Source: Mannheimia cairinae
GTDB lineage: Bacteria; Pseudomonadota; Gammaproteobacteria; Enterobacterales; Pasteurellaceae
Assembly (NCBI RefSeq): GCF_028649535.1
Contig: NZ_JAQSJE010000009.1
Span: 339,388 to 403,387 of the forward strand
Direction of reading: 5' to 3'
DNA length: 64,000 nucleotides
How positions within the stretch are numbered: position 1 is the stretch's first letter; each line of letters opens with the position of its first letter. The notes beneath the pieces are model-generated. The model saw nothing but the letters and a program-made list of their open reading frames with translations, had not been told where the DNA came from and searched no databases. The position numbers and the translations under genes were made by a program. Shown one piece after another: positions 32,303 through 41,243 of this stretch.

Positions 32303-32332
32303 AGCGTATTTCTGCCATTGCCGAAATACGCT
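32303..32332 (-). terminator. Terminator of the YdgA-like gene
   Basis: AGCGTATTTC (32303-32312) pairs with GAAATACGCT (32323-32332), followed on the minus strand by TTTTTTT. It separates the YdgA-like gene from polA. Confidence 0.9.
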
Positions 32333-32352
32333 CTATTAGCTTAAGATAATTC

Positions 32353-33762
32353 TTAGAATGAACCGCCAACACCCATCATAATTGCAAATAATGCGAGTTG
32401 AATTTCATTTTCAGTCAATTCACGGCCATTTAATAGCAGCTTGCCATTTTCAGCAATAAGTTCTATGCCAATACTTTTACCATCAACGTTTCTTAATCCG
32501 CTAAACTCTGCATTTGCAAAAGCAGTATCCACTTCTTGTTTAGCTCTTGCTTTGGCTTCATCTTCGCTTAATTTTTCTTTCACCATCGCAATTTGGCGAA
32601 TAATATCTTCTGCATACTCACGATTTACATTAGATGTAAATTTACTCGGTGAGAGCGTTTTAATTATTTCATCATAATTACTCAGGTTTTGAAGGTCGAA
32701 TGACGCAACATTTAAGAGCAATGCTAAATCAAATTTACCGTTATCTTTTTCAAAAGAGAAATTATTAATATCGAATTTGAATGATTTGGCTAATAATTGT
32801 AAAAGCATTTCGCCTGTTTCACTATTTTCTAAAGCGTCTGGCTCTGAAAATGCAGGAATAAGATCATTTGCTAATTTGGCATCAAAATCATAAGCCATAT
32901 CCATTTTCCACTTGCCTAGCTCCACACCTTCTATACTGAAAGAGCTTGCATCTAATTTACCATTAGAAATAAAACGATCGCCTTTTAACGCATTCTCACC
33001 GTGAATCACAATATCTTTAATTTGTGATAATTTGGCATTTTGTTGTTCAGCTTCTTGGAATTGGAATTCAACAGATTTAATCTTCGCACTACCTTTACCT
33101 AATCCTAAATTTTCATATCCCTGTTGTTTTCCCGTCTGGATATCATAAGACATTCCTTGTAGTTGCAAAAATCCTTCTTCTGAGATGAATTTTAGATTAT
33201 CTAAATAAACTGTACCCTCTGTATTTTTCGTCCCTTGATCGTAACTATATTCTACTTTAAGTGGTGTAACCTCTACTGCTGCAGTCTCATCACTAAAATT
33301 AATTGAAGATAATGTAAACTCTCCATCAGCTTTGCCAGAATAGTGAATATTAGTAATACCAGTGCCTAATTGCTCACCCAGTATTTTTTTTAGCTGTTCT
33401 GGTGCTTGTACATTATTTTCCACACTCATTAATACAGGCGATAAATTAAATTTAGCTAAGCGATTTAATGGCAGGGGGCCGTGATGGATTTTATCATTAC
33501 CGATAAAAGTCAGTTTTTCATCAGCAATCTCAATGTCTAAACTATATGTTGCATCTGAACTAAAGAAATGACGCTGGATTTGAACATCTTTAATGGCAAT
33601 ATTGCTACCATACTGAGCATTAATTACATTTAATTGGCTATTTGCCTGCTCAACTAATTGATGATATTTTTCTTCAACTTGTTTACCTGTGTACCAGCTT
33701 CCGCCAACGGCTACTGCACCAATAACCGCAACCACTGAAGTGGCAATTTTAGTTAATTTCAT
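32353..33762 (-). CDS. YdgA family protein (DUF945)
   Basis: A 469-residue protein of the DUF945/YdgA family, function unknown in general. It has one N-terminal hydrophobic segment (about residues 6-22) acting as an uncleaved or cleaved export signal, followed by a long beta-rich region. Family-typical bits are GSWYTGKQVEEKYHQLV and FFSSDATYSLDIEI followed by a HHGPLPLNRL segment. Probably an envelope protein facing the periplasm. AAGGAA precedes the ATG. Single gene between two terminators. Confidence 0.82.
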   Translation of the reverse strand: MKLTKIATSVVAVIGAVAVGGSWYTGKQVEEKYHQLVEQANSQLNVINAQYGSNIAIKDVQIQRHFFSSDATYSLDIEIADEKLTFIGNDKIHHGPLPLNRLAKFNLSPVLMSVENNVQAPEQLKKILGEQLGTGITNIHYSGKADGEFTLSSINFSDETAAVEVTPLKVEYSYDQGTKNTEGTVYLDNLKFISEEGFLQLQGMSYDIQTGKQQGYENLGLGKGSAKIKSVEFQFQEAEQQNAKLSQIKDIVIHGENALKGDRFISNGKLDASSFSIEGVELGKWKMDMAYDFDAKLANDLIPAFSEPDALENSETGEMLLQLLAKSFKFDINNFSFEKDNGKFDLALLLNVASFDLQNLSNYDEIIKTLSPSKFTSNVNREYAEDIIRQIAMVKEKLSEDEAKARAKQEVDTAFANAEFSGLRNVDGKSIGIELIAENGKLLLNGRELTENEIQLALFAIMMGVGGSF

Positions 33763-33879
33763 ATTTTTCCTTACGTTGTAAATAGAATGTTAAGAATGAT
33801 AAGTATCTGAGTAGATTACCACTTTTTCTTATCTGTTCAACTATTAACTTGAGATATTTTCTTAATTCGCCGTTTTTCC

Positions 33880-33916
33880 TATAAAAAACGCTTTTAACCT
33901 TTCGTTAAAAGCGTTT
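33880..33916 (-). terminator. trpA terminator
   Basis: A 13-bp stem, AAACGCTTTTAAC (33886-33898) with GTTAAAAGCGTTT (33904-33916), with 5 bases in the loop and TTTTTTA following on the minus strand. Confidence 0.92.
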
Positions 33917-33950
33917 GCAAATTATTTGGAAAATATAACCGCTTGTAAGA

Positions 33951-34760
33951 TTAAGCTTTCGTTGCAGCTTTCATTGATTTGACAAACTCAGCCATTTCTT
34001 TAACTAAATTCGCTTGATTGCCCAAATTACTTTCGATAATTTTCACAATTGCTGAACCTGAAATCGCACCATCTGCACCTAACTGTAGTGCTTCTTTAAC
34101 CTGTGTAGGTTTTGCAATACCAAAGCCTTGCAAAATCGGAGCGGATTTTGCTTGTTTTAAACGTTCCACTAAATTATCTAAATTACTGGCGTGAGATTGA
34201 TTTTCTGCACTGGTTACACCTGCACGAGAAACTAGATAGGTGTAACCTTCTGTTAATTGGGCAATACGTTCAATCGTCTCTTGATCTGCATTTGGTGGGC
34301 AAATAAATACAGATTGAACACCGTATTTTTTAGCAGTAATACTAAATTCTTCTGCAGCAAGCACCGGCACATCAGCAATTAAAACCGCATCCACACCAGT
34401 TTGTTGGCAACGTTGGAAAAATACATCTGCTGTAGGTACAAAAATCAAATTTGCACATAGTAGTAAACCGATTGGAATATTAGGATATTTTGCTCGGATT
34501 TGTTCAATCATTTTAAAGCAAGCATCCGTGCTATAGTCGCCATCTAAAGCTCGCTTATTGGCGGCTTGAATAACGGGGCCATCAAGAAGCGGATCAGAAA
34601 ACGGAAAACCTAACTCTAAAGCATCTGCCCCATTAGCAATCATTGTTTCAATAATTTCAAACGAGCGTTCAAAATCAGGGTCACATAGCGTAACAAAAGG
34701 TACAAAAGCCCCTTCTTTTTTCGCTTTTAGTTCTGTAAATAAAGTATCAAAACGGCTCAT
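33951..34760 (-). CDS. trpA: Tryptophan synthase alpha subunit
   Basis: Cleaves indole-3-glycerol phosphate and channels indole to TrpB. The 269-residue TIM barrel has the catalytic Glu in [13 protein letters not shown] and the catalytic Asp in [10 protein letters not shown], plus LVSRAGVTS and the phosphate site [11 protein letters not shown] five-codon longer start overlaps trpB; I chose the ATG at 34760 because GGAG lies nine bases upstream and it gives the usual MSRFDTLF start. Last gene of ydfG-trpB-trpA. Confidence 0.96.
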   Translation of the reverse strand: MSRFDTLFTELKAKKEGAFVPFVTLCDPDFERSFEIIETMIANGADALELGFPFSDPLLDGPVIQAANKRALDGDYSTDACFKMIEQIRAKYPNIPIGLLLCANLIFVPTADVFFQRCQQTGVDAVLIADVPVLAAEEFSITAKKYGVQSVFICPPNADQETIERIAQLTEGYTYLVSRAGVTSAENQSHASNLDNLVERLKQAKSAPILQGFGIAKPTQVKEALQLGADGAISGSAIVKIIESNLGNQANLVKEMAEFVKSMKAATKA

Positions 34761-34761
34761 T

Positions 34762-35952
34762 TTAATTTTCTCCATTTAAAATTTTATCTACCGTGAAAAT
34801 ATCTTTATCGCCACGTCCAGATAGATTTACCACTAATAACTGCTCTTTTTCAGGATCTTGCTTAATCAGTTTTAACGCATAAGCTAATGCGTGTGAAGAT
34901 TCCAATGCCGGAATAATGCCTTCATTTTTCGCTAATGCTTGGAAGGCATCTAAGGCTTCTTGATCGGTTATTGAGACATAATCCGCTCTCCCCGTTGCAT
35001 TTAGGTGTGCGTGTTGCGGCCCAACCGATGGGAAATCTAAGCCTGCAGAAATAGAGTAAGATTCTTCAATCTGCCCGTCTTTATCTTGCATAATCGGCGA
35101 TTTCATTCCGAAATAAATTCCTGTTGTGCCGTGTTTTAATGGGGCTCCGTGTTCGCCTGTTTCAATGCCTTTGCCTGCTGGTTCCACACCAATTAATTTA
35201 ACTGATGTTTCATCAATAAAATCAGCAAACATTCCAATCGCATTCGAACCACCGCCAACTGCGGCAATAACGGCATCTGGCAAGCGGTCTTCTTTTTCTA
35301 AAATTTGGTGTTTAGTTTCTTCGCCAATCATTTTTTGGAATTCTCTGACCATTGTTGGGAATGGATGCGGGCCAGCTGCTGTACCAATTAAATAGTGAGT
35401 TGTTTCATAATTTGCAGCCCAATCACGCATTGCTTCACAGCAAGCATCTTTTAGCGAACAAGAGCCTTTTTCTACCGGAATCACTTCTGCTCCCATTAAA
35501 CGCATACGGAATACGTTTGGTGACTGACGTTCTACATCTTTTGCTCCCATATACACAATACAAGGCATACCGAGCATTGCACAGGCAAGCGCGGTAGCAA
35601 CGCCATGTTGCCCTGCTCCGGTTTCAGCAATAATGCGAGTTTTTCCCATACGTTTTGCCAATAAAATTTGCCCTAATACTTGGTTTGTTTTGTGGGCCCC
35701 ACCGTGTAATAAGTCTTCACGTTTTAAATATAATTTTGTTTTTGTACCTTTGGTTAAATTACGGCAAAGGGTTAATGCCGTCGGGCGACCTGCATAGTTT
35801 TTGAGTAAATCGGTAAATTCTACTTGGAATTCTGGTGAATTTTGTGCCTCAACAAAAGCTTGTTCTAGTTGTTTTAAGACCGGAACGAGAATTTCAGGAA
35901 CATACATTCCCCCAAATTCACCAAAATAAGGATTAAGAAGAGTATCTGACAT
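34762..35952 (-). CDS. trpB: Tryptophan synthase beta subunit
   Basis: PLP enzyme that condenses indole with serine. The 396-residue protein carries the PLP lysine in [23 protein letters not shown], and the phosphate-binding [12 protein letters not shown]. Full length. One base separates its stop from the trpA start and 29 bp separate it from ydfG, so the three genes form an operon. trpE/D/C are not in the window, consistent with the split trp genes of Pasteurellaceae. Confidence 0.97.
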   Translation of the reverse strand: MSDTLLNPYFGEFGGMYVPEILVPVLKQLEQAFVEAQNSPEFQVEFTDLLKNYAGRPTALTLCRNLTKGTKTKLYLKREDLLHGGAHKTNQVLGQILLAKRMGKTRIIAETGAGQHGVATALACAMLGMPCIVYMGAKDVERQSPNVFRMRLMGAEVIPVEKGSCSLKDACCEAMRDWAANYETTHYLIGTAAGPHPFPTMVREFQKMIGEETKHQILEKEDRLPDAVIAAVGGGSNAIGMFADFIDETSVKLIGVEPAGKGIETGEHGAPLKHGTTGIYFGMKSPIMQDKDGQIEESYSISAGLDFPSVGPQHAHLNATGRADYVSITDQEALDAFQALAKNEGIIPALESSHALAYALKLIKQDPEKEQLLVVNLSGRGDKDIFTVDKILNGEN

Positions 35953-35981
35953 ATTTTTTCCTTTGATTATTCTTTTTTATT

Positions 35982-36734
35982 TTAATGATTTTTTACCACA
36001 TTTAGTGCCGATGAAGATTGAGCAACCGGCATTACTTCAATGCGGTTAATATTGACATGCTCTGGTTGCTGATTAAGCCATAACACAATCTCAGCAATAT
36101 CTTCTGGTCGAACAAATTCTACATTTTCATAAACTTTTGCTGCTTTTTCATCATCGCCTTTAAAGCGAACATTTGAAAATTCTGTACCACCACATAAGCC
36201 AGGCTCTACATTCGAAACACGGATCTTAGTCCCTGCTAAATCTGCTCGTAAATTTAAGCTAAACTGTTTTACAAATGCCTTTGTTCCGCCGTAAACATTC
36301 CCGCCTGGGTAAGGGTAAGTACCAGCAATGGAGCCAATATTGATAATATGCCCTGAATTACGCTCTACCATTTCGGGTAATATCAGACGAGTAACTGTTA
36401 CTAAGCCTTTAATATTGGTATCGATCATTTGGTGCCAATCAGCCAAATCCACTTTATAAGCTGGCTCTAAGCCTAAAGCCAAGCCTGCATTATTTACTAA
36501 TAGATCAATATGCTGCCAGCCTTGAGGACGGTTATTTAAAGCTTGTTCTACGGCTTTTGGGTCTTGAATATCAAATGCAAGCGGTAGAAAATTATCACCA
36601 AATTGCAAATGCAGTTCATCTAAACGCTCTTTCCTTCTGCCTGTGCCAATCACTTTATAACCTGATTGAATTAACAATTTACAAATAGCTAAACCAAAAC
36701 CTGCGGTTGCTCCTGTTACTAATGCGATTTTCAT
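35982..36734 (-). CDS. ydfG: YdfG, NADP-dependent 3-hydroxy acid dehydrogenase (SDR)
   Basis: Short-chain dehydrogenase that oxidises serine, 3-hydroxypropionate and similar acids in E. coli. The NADP motif TGATAGFG is at residues 7-14 with basic residues GRRKER for the 2'-phosphate; NNAG, the catalytic Ser-Tyr-Lys (GSIAGTYPYPGGNVYGGTK) and NVEPG are present. The 250-residue length is normal. It is the first gene of the TrpR-controlled trpBA operon, an arrangement also found in H. influenzae; why it belongs there is unclear. Confidence 0.93.
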   Translation of the reverse strand: MKIALVTGATAGFGLAICKLLIQSGYKVIGTGRRKERLDELHLQFGDNFLPLAFDIQDPKAVEQALNNRPQGWQHIDLLVNNAGLALGLEPAYKVDLADWHQMIDTNIKGLVTVTRLILPEMVERNSGHIINIGSIAGTYPYPGGNVYGGTKAFVKQFSLNLRADLAGTKIRVSNVEPGLCGGTEFSNVRFKGDDEKAAKVYENVEFVRPEDIAEIVLWLNQQPEHVNINRIEVMPVAQSSSALNVVKNH

Positions 36735-36749
36735 TCGTTTGCCCTCAAA

Positions 36750-36778
36750 AATATAAATGTACTATTAAAGTAGTACAA
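36750..36778 (-). promoter_or_regulatory. TrpR operator within the ydfG-trpBA promoter
   Basis: GTACTA-TTAAAG-TAGTAC (36759-36776) matches the E. coli trp operator at 15 of 18 positions with both 6-bp arms perfect. On the minus strand it overlaps a promoter with -35 TTGTAC (36773-36778), a 17-bp spacer and -10 TATATT (36750-36755), so bound TrpR would block RNA polymerase. Confidence 0.85.
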
Positions 36779-36821
36779 AACAATGGATTATGCAAGAGAA
36801 ATATAGTGATAAAAAAGAAAA

Positions 36822-36842
36822 AGCGTACCACGAAGGTACGCT
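36822..36842 (-). terminator. Terminator of the NhaC-type transporter gene
   Basis: AGCGTACC (36822-36829) pairs with GGTACGCT (36835-36842) around 5 bases, followed on the minus strand by TTTTTCTTTTTT. Confidence 0.9.
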
Positions 36843-36963
36843 AATACATAGGAGGATCTTATTTTAAGATTTATATAACACAACATCAGATATCCATATC
36901 TTGAATTGCATTCTAATTGATAAATAAATTTAATACTGTGATATGGTTCACATTTTGAGAAAT

Positions 36964-38508
36964 TTATTCATTATTTTGCTGTTTTTTAGCTTTAAATAAT
37001 AAAACAAGAACGACAATTACGGCTGCTGTAGCCACAAATCCTAATAATGCAGATTGGGTAAAACCAACCACTAGGTAACCAACAATAGAAGCAGTTGCAA
37101 CTAATAGAGAATAAGGTAATTGCGAAATTACGTGATCCATATGGTTACATTGTGCCCCCGTTGAAGACAAAATTGTTGTATCTGATACTGGTGAGCAGTG
37201 ATCACCACAGACCGCCCCTGCCATTACTGCTGATAAGCAAGGTATAATTAATGCAGGATCAGAATGCACCGCCATTGCAGCACCGATTGGAAGCATAATA
37301 CCAAAGGTTCCCCAGCTTGTACCCGTTGAGAATGCCATAAATGCCGCTAGCACAAATAAAATAGCAGGTAAGAAACCAGCACCAATGCTTTCTGCAACTA
37401 AACCAGATAAATATTTACCGGTTTGCATATCACTTACTACACCATTGATTGTCCAAGCAAAACATAAAATGGTAATTGCACCAGACATCATTTTTACCCC
37501 TAAGCCATAAGCTCGGAAGTAATTTTTCAATGAAATATTACCGCTTGTTACAATACAAATAGTAGCCACAATTAAACCTGATAAACCACCTACAACTAAA
37601 GAAATACCTACAGTTGTATTTTCAAAAGCACCTAACACAGAAAACGGTAATCCTTCTCCTGCTAGAGCATCCGCCCCTGTTTTCATCATCATTGCTACGG
37701 TTGCAATAATTAATGTGATAATAGGTAAAACTAAATCACGCACGTGCCCTTTAGTTTCAATTTGCTCATCTTCAAACTCAGCTAATTTTGCTGCTTGTTG
37801 TTCAAAACGAGCCATTGAACCAATGTTAAATGAAAAATAAGCAACAAAGAAAACCATTAGCATAGAGAAAATTGCATAGAAATTCATTGCACTCATTGTC
37901 ATAAATGCACCAAGTGGCGAATAACCCGTAATAGAATGCGTCGCTAATAAACCAGCAATAAGGGTGATGATGTAAGCTCCCCAACTTGAAATTGGCATTA
38001 ATACGCACATTGGTGCTGCGGTTGAGTCAAGAATATAAGCTAATTTTGCACGAGACACGTGGAATTTATCTGTAACTGGGCGGGCAATAGCACCAACAGC
38101 TAAGCTATGGAAATAATCATCAATAAAAGTAAAGAAAACTAACCCTGCTGCCATTAATTTAGCACCACGTTTGCCTTTTACTTTCTTTTGAGCCCAATTT
38201 GCGAAAGCTTGATTGCTACCAGAAATACTTAATAGTGAAGTTAAAATCCCTAATAATACTAAAAATAAAATAATGTTCACATTATTAGAATTTAAGCCTT
38301 CTTCTGGCCCTTGATACACTAATGAAACAACACTATTTTTAATATAAGTTAAGGCATCAAGGAAATTACTATTGGTAAGCATAAATGCTCCAAAGATAAT
38401 CCCGATACTTAATGAAATAATTACTTTACGAGTAATAATTGCCAATATTAAAGCAACTAATGGCGGTAAGACTGACCAAAGTGAATTAGAATAATCAACT
38501 AAATTCAT
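36964..38508 (-). CDS. NhaC-family transporter, probable lysine importer (LysW type)
   Basis: A 514-residue polytopic inner-membrane protein of the NhaC Na+/H+ antiporter family, with about 12 membrane segments and the signatures FFTFIDDYFHSLAVG, GTSWGTFGIMLPIGAAMA and AGAVCGDHCSPVSDTTI. The general family exchanges Na+/H+ or amino acids. The gene is preceded by a lysine riboswitch, and members with that leader were proposed earlier to be lysine transporters (LysW), which I adopt as the likely role. A frame runs 43 codons further upstream, but those codons read into the riboswitch. The ATG at 38508 has AGAGG upstream. Confidence 0.8.
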   Translation of the reverse strand: MNLVDYSNSLWSVLPPLVALILAIITRKVIISLSIGIIFGAFMLTNSNFLDALTYIKNSVVSLVYQGPEEGLNSNNVNIILFLVLLGILTSLLSISGSNQAFANWAQKKVKGKRGAKLMAAGLVFFTFIDDYFHSLAVGAIARPVTDKFHVSRAKLAYILDSTAAPMCVLMPISSWGAYIITLIAGLLATHSITGYSPLGAFMTMSAMNFYAIFSMLMVFFVAYFSFNIGSMARFEQQAAKLAEFEDEQIETKGHVRDLVLPIITLIIATVAMMMKTGADALAGEGLPFSVLGAFENTTVGISLVVGGLSGLIVATICIVTSGNISLKNYFRAYGLGVKMMSGAITILCFAWTINGVVSDMQTGKYLSGLVAESIGAGFLPAILFVLAAFMAFSTGTSWGTFGIMLPIGAAMAVHSDPALIIPCLSAVMAGAVCGDHCSPVSDTTILSSTGAQCNHMDHVISQLPYSLLVATASIVGYLVVGFTQSALLGFVATAAVIVVLVLLFKAKKQQNNE

Positions 38509-38945
38509 AAAACCTCTAAAATGACTTTGTATGAAATAAGAATAATAGCCAAACAAGAGATCTACTGGGATATTTATTAGAATAAATATAAAGGAAGGTA
38601 AAAGCGTAAAAATTGAAACCAACCCTAACAGTAGCACTCCGTAGCATTTACTACGACAGTGTCGTTTCTTTCGACAACGACCCCAACCAATTAAGATGAC
38701 GCTTAATTGATTTCGGCAAATTCACCTTTCCTTTCCCCTCATCGTTTTCCACTCAGAAAAAATACTTATTGAATTTGCACCTCTACAATTTGTAGGACGG
38801 CTAAAGATAACACGAATAGCTTAAGATATAAAGTCTCTATTTTTTATTTATATTTATTTACCTAAAATATCTTTTACTATATGATAAATAAACTATTTTA
38901 CCCCCTTATTTTAATGATAACTAAAAGAGATTTAGGAGAATAAAA
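38509..38945. other. Intergenic region between the NhaC-type gene and hns
   Basis: 437 bp without a protein gene. It holds the lysine riboswitch and its roughly 120-base expression platform (including the AT-rich hairpin ATATTTATT-ag-AATAAATAT near 38570-38590) on the minus strand, and the hns promoter region with TTAGGAGA before the hns ATG on the plus strand. Confidence 0.8.
38629..38788 (-). promoter_or_regulatory. Lysine riboswitch (L box)
   Basis: Read on the minus strand, the conserved blocks follow in order. The 5' P1 strand GTAG continues into AGAGGTGC (about 38786-38777). Next come GGGGAAAGGAAAGG, TTGCCGAAATC, a GGTTGGGGTCG arm and ACTGTCG. The 3' block GGAGTGCTACTG closes P1 (CTAC, 38634-38631). 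Downstream, CCCAGTAG (38569-38562) can pair with CTACTG, competing with P1, and lies before the transporter's ribosome site, so translational or mixed control is likely. Confidence 0.88.
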
Positions 38946-39356
38946 ATGTCTGATTTAAAAGCATTGTTCAATATTCGTAGTTTAAGAGCCTTTTCAAAAG
39001 ATTTAACCCTAGAACAATTAGAATCAATTTCAGAAAAATTGGCTATTATCATTACAGAAAAGCAAGAAGAAATTAAAAAGCAAGAATTAGAACAAGCCAA
39101 ACAGTTAGAAAACTTAAATAAATATAAAGAAATGTTAAAGCAAGATGGTATCACTATTGATGAACTTGCAGAATTATTAGCAAATAAAGTGATTAAAGCT
39201 CGTAAAGCTCGCAAGCCAGTCGCACCTCGTCCGGCTAAATATAAATTCGTTGATGAAAATGGCAATGAAAAAACTTGGACTGGTCAAGGTAGAACACCAA
39301 AAGCATTACAAAAATTATTAAACGAAGGCAAAAAATTAGAAGATTTCGAAATTTAA
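38946..39356 (+). CDS. hns: H-NS family nucleoid protein
   Basis: Silences AT-rich DNA and organises the nucleoid. The 136-residue protein has the N-terminal helical oligomerisation region (a Glu/Lys/Gln-rich coiled coil at about 25-65), a basic linker (ARKARKPVAPRPAKY) and the C-terminal DNA-binding motif TWTGQGRTPKALQKLL, whose QGR hook contacts the minor groove. TTAGGAG precedes the ATG; a hairpin follows. Single gene. Confidence 0.95.
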   Translation: MSDLKALFNIRSLRAFSKDLTLEQLESISEKLAIIITEKQEEIKKQELEQAKQLENLNKYKEMLKQDGITIDELAELLANKVIKARKARKPVAPRPAKYKFVDENGNEKTWTGQGRTPKALQKLLNEGKKLEDFEI

Positions 39357-39379
39357 TTGTTATTCTCATTCCAATTTAG

Positions 39380-39406
39380 AGAGAACTCGTTTGAGTTCTC
39401 TTATTT
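39380..39406 (+). terminator. hns terminator
   Basis: GAGAACTC (39381-39388), loop GTTT, GAGTTCTC (39393-39400), then TTATTTTAT. The longer purU frame would run through it, which argues against that start. Confidence 0.88.
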
Positions 39407-39422
39407 TATAACAGGAAACATA

Positions 39423-40259
39423 ATGCAAGAACACAAAATATTATTAACCGAATGCCCTGATGATACGGGCTTAGTCGCAAAAATTACTAATATCTGCTAC
39501 AAACATCAATTAAATATTATTAAAAATTCAGAATTTGTTGATAACGAAACTAAACGTTTTTTTATGCGAACTGAATTACACGGTATATTTAACGATCAAA
39601 CATTACTAGCGGATTTACAATTTACCCTTCCTGAAGGTTCAAGCTATAAATTACTTCCGAAACAGAGAAAACGTATTGTAATTTTAGTTACAAAAGAAGC
39701 ACACTGTTTAGGTGATTTGCTGATGAAAAACTATTATGGCGGATTAGATGTTGAAATTGCGGCAGTAATTGGTAATCACGATACATTAAGAGGATTAGTT
39801 GAGCGTTTTGAAGTGCCATTCCATTTAGTCAGTCACGAAAATCTGACTCGTGTAGAGCACGATCAATTATTAGCTGAAAAAATTGATGAGTATAATCCAG
39901 ATTACATTGTGCTTGCGAAATATATGCGAGTGCTGAATCCTGAATTTGTAGCTCGTTATCCTAATAGAGTGGTAAATATTCATCATTCATTCTTGCCCGC
40001 TTTTATTGGGGCCAAACCTTACCAAAGAGCTTATGAGCGTGGTGTAAAAATCATTGGTGCGACAGCACACTTTGTAAATGATGAATTAGATGAAGGCCCA
40101 ATCATTATGCAAAATGTCATTAATGTTGATCATACTTATACCGCAGAAGCAATGATGAAAGCAGGCAGAGATGTTGAAAAAACCGTTCTAAGTCAGGCAT
40201 TAGAGCTTGTGCTAGCAGACAAAATTTTCGTATATAAAAATAAAACAATTATTCTATAA
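39423..40259 (+). CDS. purU: Formyltetrahydrofolate deformylase PurU
   Basis: Hydrolyses 10-formyl-THF to formate and THF, supplying formate for purine synthesis and balancing one-carbon pools. The 278-residue protein has an N-terminal ACT domain (about 1-80, ECPDDTGLVAKITNICYKH) and a formyltransferase-like domain with VNIHHSFLPAFIGAKPY and the catalytic Asp region HFVNDELDEGPII. The frame is open for 22 codons upstream, but that part runs through the hns terminator. ACAGGAA precedes the chosen ATG. Confidence 0.94.
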   Translation: MQEHKILLTECPDDTGLVAKITNICYKHQLNIIKNSEFVDNETKRFFMRTELHGIFNDQTLLADLQFTLPEGSSYKLLPKQRKRIVILVTKEAHCLGDLLMKNYYGGLDVEIAAVIGNHDTLRGLVERFEVPFHLVSHENLTRVEHDQLLAEKIDEYNPDYIVLAKYMRVLNPEFVARYPNRVVNIHHSFLPAFIGAKPYQRAYERGVKIIGATAHFVNDELDEGPIIMQNVINVDHTYTAEAMMKAGRDVEKTVLSQALELVLADKIFVYKNKTIIL

Positions 40260-40261
40260 CA

Positions 40262-40291
40262 AAAATAGCCGGCATAATCACCGGCTATTTT
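40262..40291. terminator. Bidirectional terminator between purU and sanA
   Basis: AAAATAGCCGG (40262-40272) pairs with CCGGCTATTTT (40281-40291), T runs on both sides; it overlaps the sanA stop codon. Confidence 0.9.
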
Positions 40292-40970
40292 ATTTTGAAG
40301 GAACATCTTCCAATGTTTCCGGCATTTTGCCAAATAGAAGATTAAATAACATTCCGCCTCTTGCTAAAATTTCTCGTAAGCGAACTTGATATGCCCCTTC
40401 TGGATATTTTGCTGCATAACAAATGGCATCAATATCTCTAAACTTTGCAATTAGTAATGCTCTCTCACAATGAAACTTTTGTGAAACAATCGTAAATGGA
40501 GGCAATTTATAAACCAACTTTGCCCTTAGCATTGAATCAAAGGTGGTATAACCAGCATAATCTTGCTTTATCCTTTGTGAAGAAACCCCCATTTTCTTTA
40601 AATCATTAGTCATTGTTTTCGGTTCATTATAGTAAGGTGTTTTATTATCCCCACTGACTAATAATTTATCTACTTTATCATTTTTAATTAACTGGGTTGC
40701 GGTATCTAAACGATATTTATAATATTCATTAATTACATCTTTTGAATAAAACTTTGCAGTTCCGAGTACAAGAGCATATTCTCGCTGAGGCAAAGCCTTA
40801 ATGTCAGTATAAATTTTATCTCTGATAATATAGCTTGTTAGTGCATCTATGACTAATAACCCTAAAAGAATGAGTAAATTTACACCTAAAATAAATTTTA
40901 CTAATTTTATTCCCCAATATTTAATTTGGAGAAGAAATGGCAATACTGTTTTTTTCTCTTTTTGACTCAA
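40290..40970 (-). CDS. sanA: SanA-like DUF218 membrane protein
   Basis: Inner-membrane-anchored protein with a periplasmic DUF218 domain; in E. coli SanA affects vancomycin exclusion and envelope integrity. One membrane segment at about 26-46, then EYALVLGTAKFYS, NEYYKYRLDTATQLI, KLLVSGDN and FTIVSQKFHCERALLIA, the DUF218 landmarks. The start codon is TTG (40970-40968), well supported by GGGAGA seven bases upstream and by the lack of any nearby ATG or GTG that keeps the membrane segment. Single gene, 226 residues. Confidence 0.87.
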   Translation of the reverse strand: MSQKEKKTVLPFLLQIKYWGIKLVKFILGVNLLILLGLLVIDALTSYIIRDKIYTDIKALPQREYALVLGTAKFYSKDVINEYYKYRLDTATQLIKNDKVDKLLVSGDNKTPYYNEPKTMTNDLKKMGVSSQRIKQDYAGYTTFDSMLRAKLVYKLPPFTIVSQKFHCERALLIAKFRDIDAICYAAKYPEGAYQVRLREILARGGMLFNLLFGKMPETLEDVPSK

Positions 40971-41108
40971 ATATATTCTCCCTATTTCGTCTAATTATTC
41001 AATTTCTGACAGATAAAATAGTTTAAATGTTCAATAAATTTAGTCTATTTCGCCTCATTTGTTAAGAGAGATTACTCGTTTTTTTCACTCTTATTCACAT
41101 CTAGTTTT

Positions 41109-41154
41109 AGACGTTTAAAAATCTAGACGTTTAGACGTCTAAAACTTCTTGACA
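41109..41154 (+). promoter_or_regulatory. MetJ boxes and -35 element of metX
   Basis: Four 8-bp units in exact register: AGACGTTT (41109), AAAAATCT (41117), AGACGTTT (41125), AGACGTCT (41133-41140). The last is the perfect met box; MetJ binds such tandem 8-mers. TTGACA (41149-41154) follows as -35, and TAATTT (41172-41177) at 17 bp is a fair -10. Confidence 0.88.
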
Positions 41155-41243
41155 ATTTAAATGAACAAAGCTAATTTACTACACAAACACGATAATAATA
41201 ACAAGCGGTTAAAACCCTATTTTATTTTGCAAATAAGGACTTT

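Noticed and set aside
38509-38637. 43-codon N-terminal extension of the NhaC-type protein, with hydrophobic residues
   Set aside because: It reads into the lysine riboswitch and its expression platform; the ATG at 38508 has a proper ribosome site and matches the family start.
39357-39422. 22-codon upstream extension of PurU
   Set aside because: It is encoded across the hns terminator hairpin; the ATG at 39423 fits the family start.
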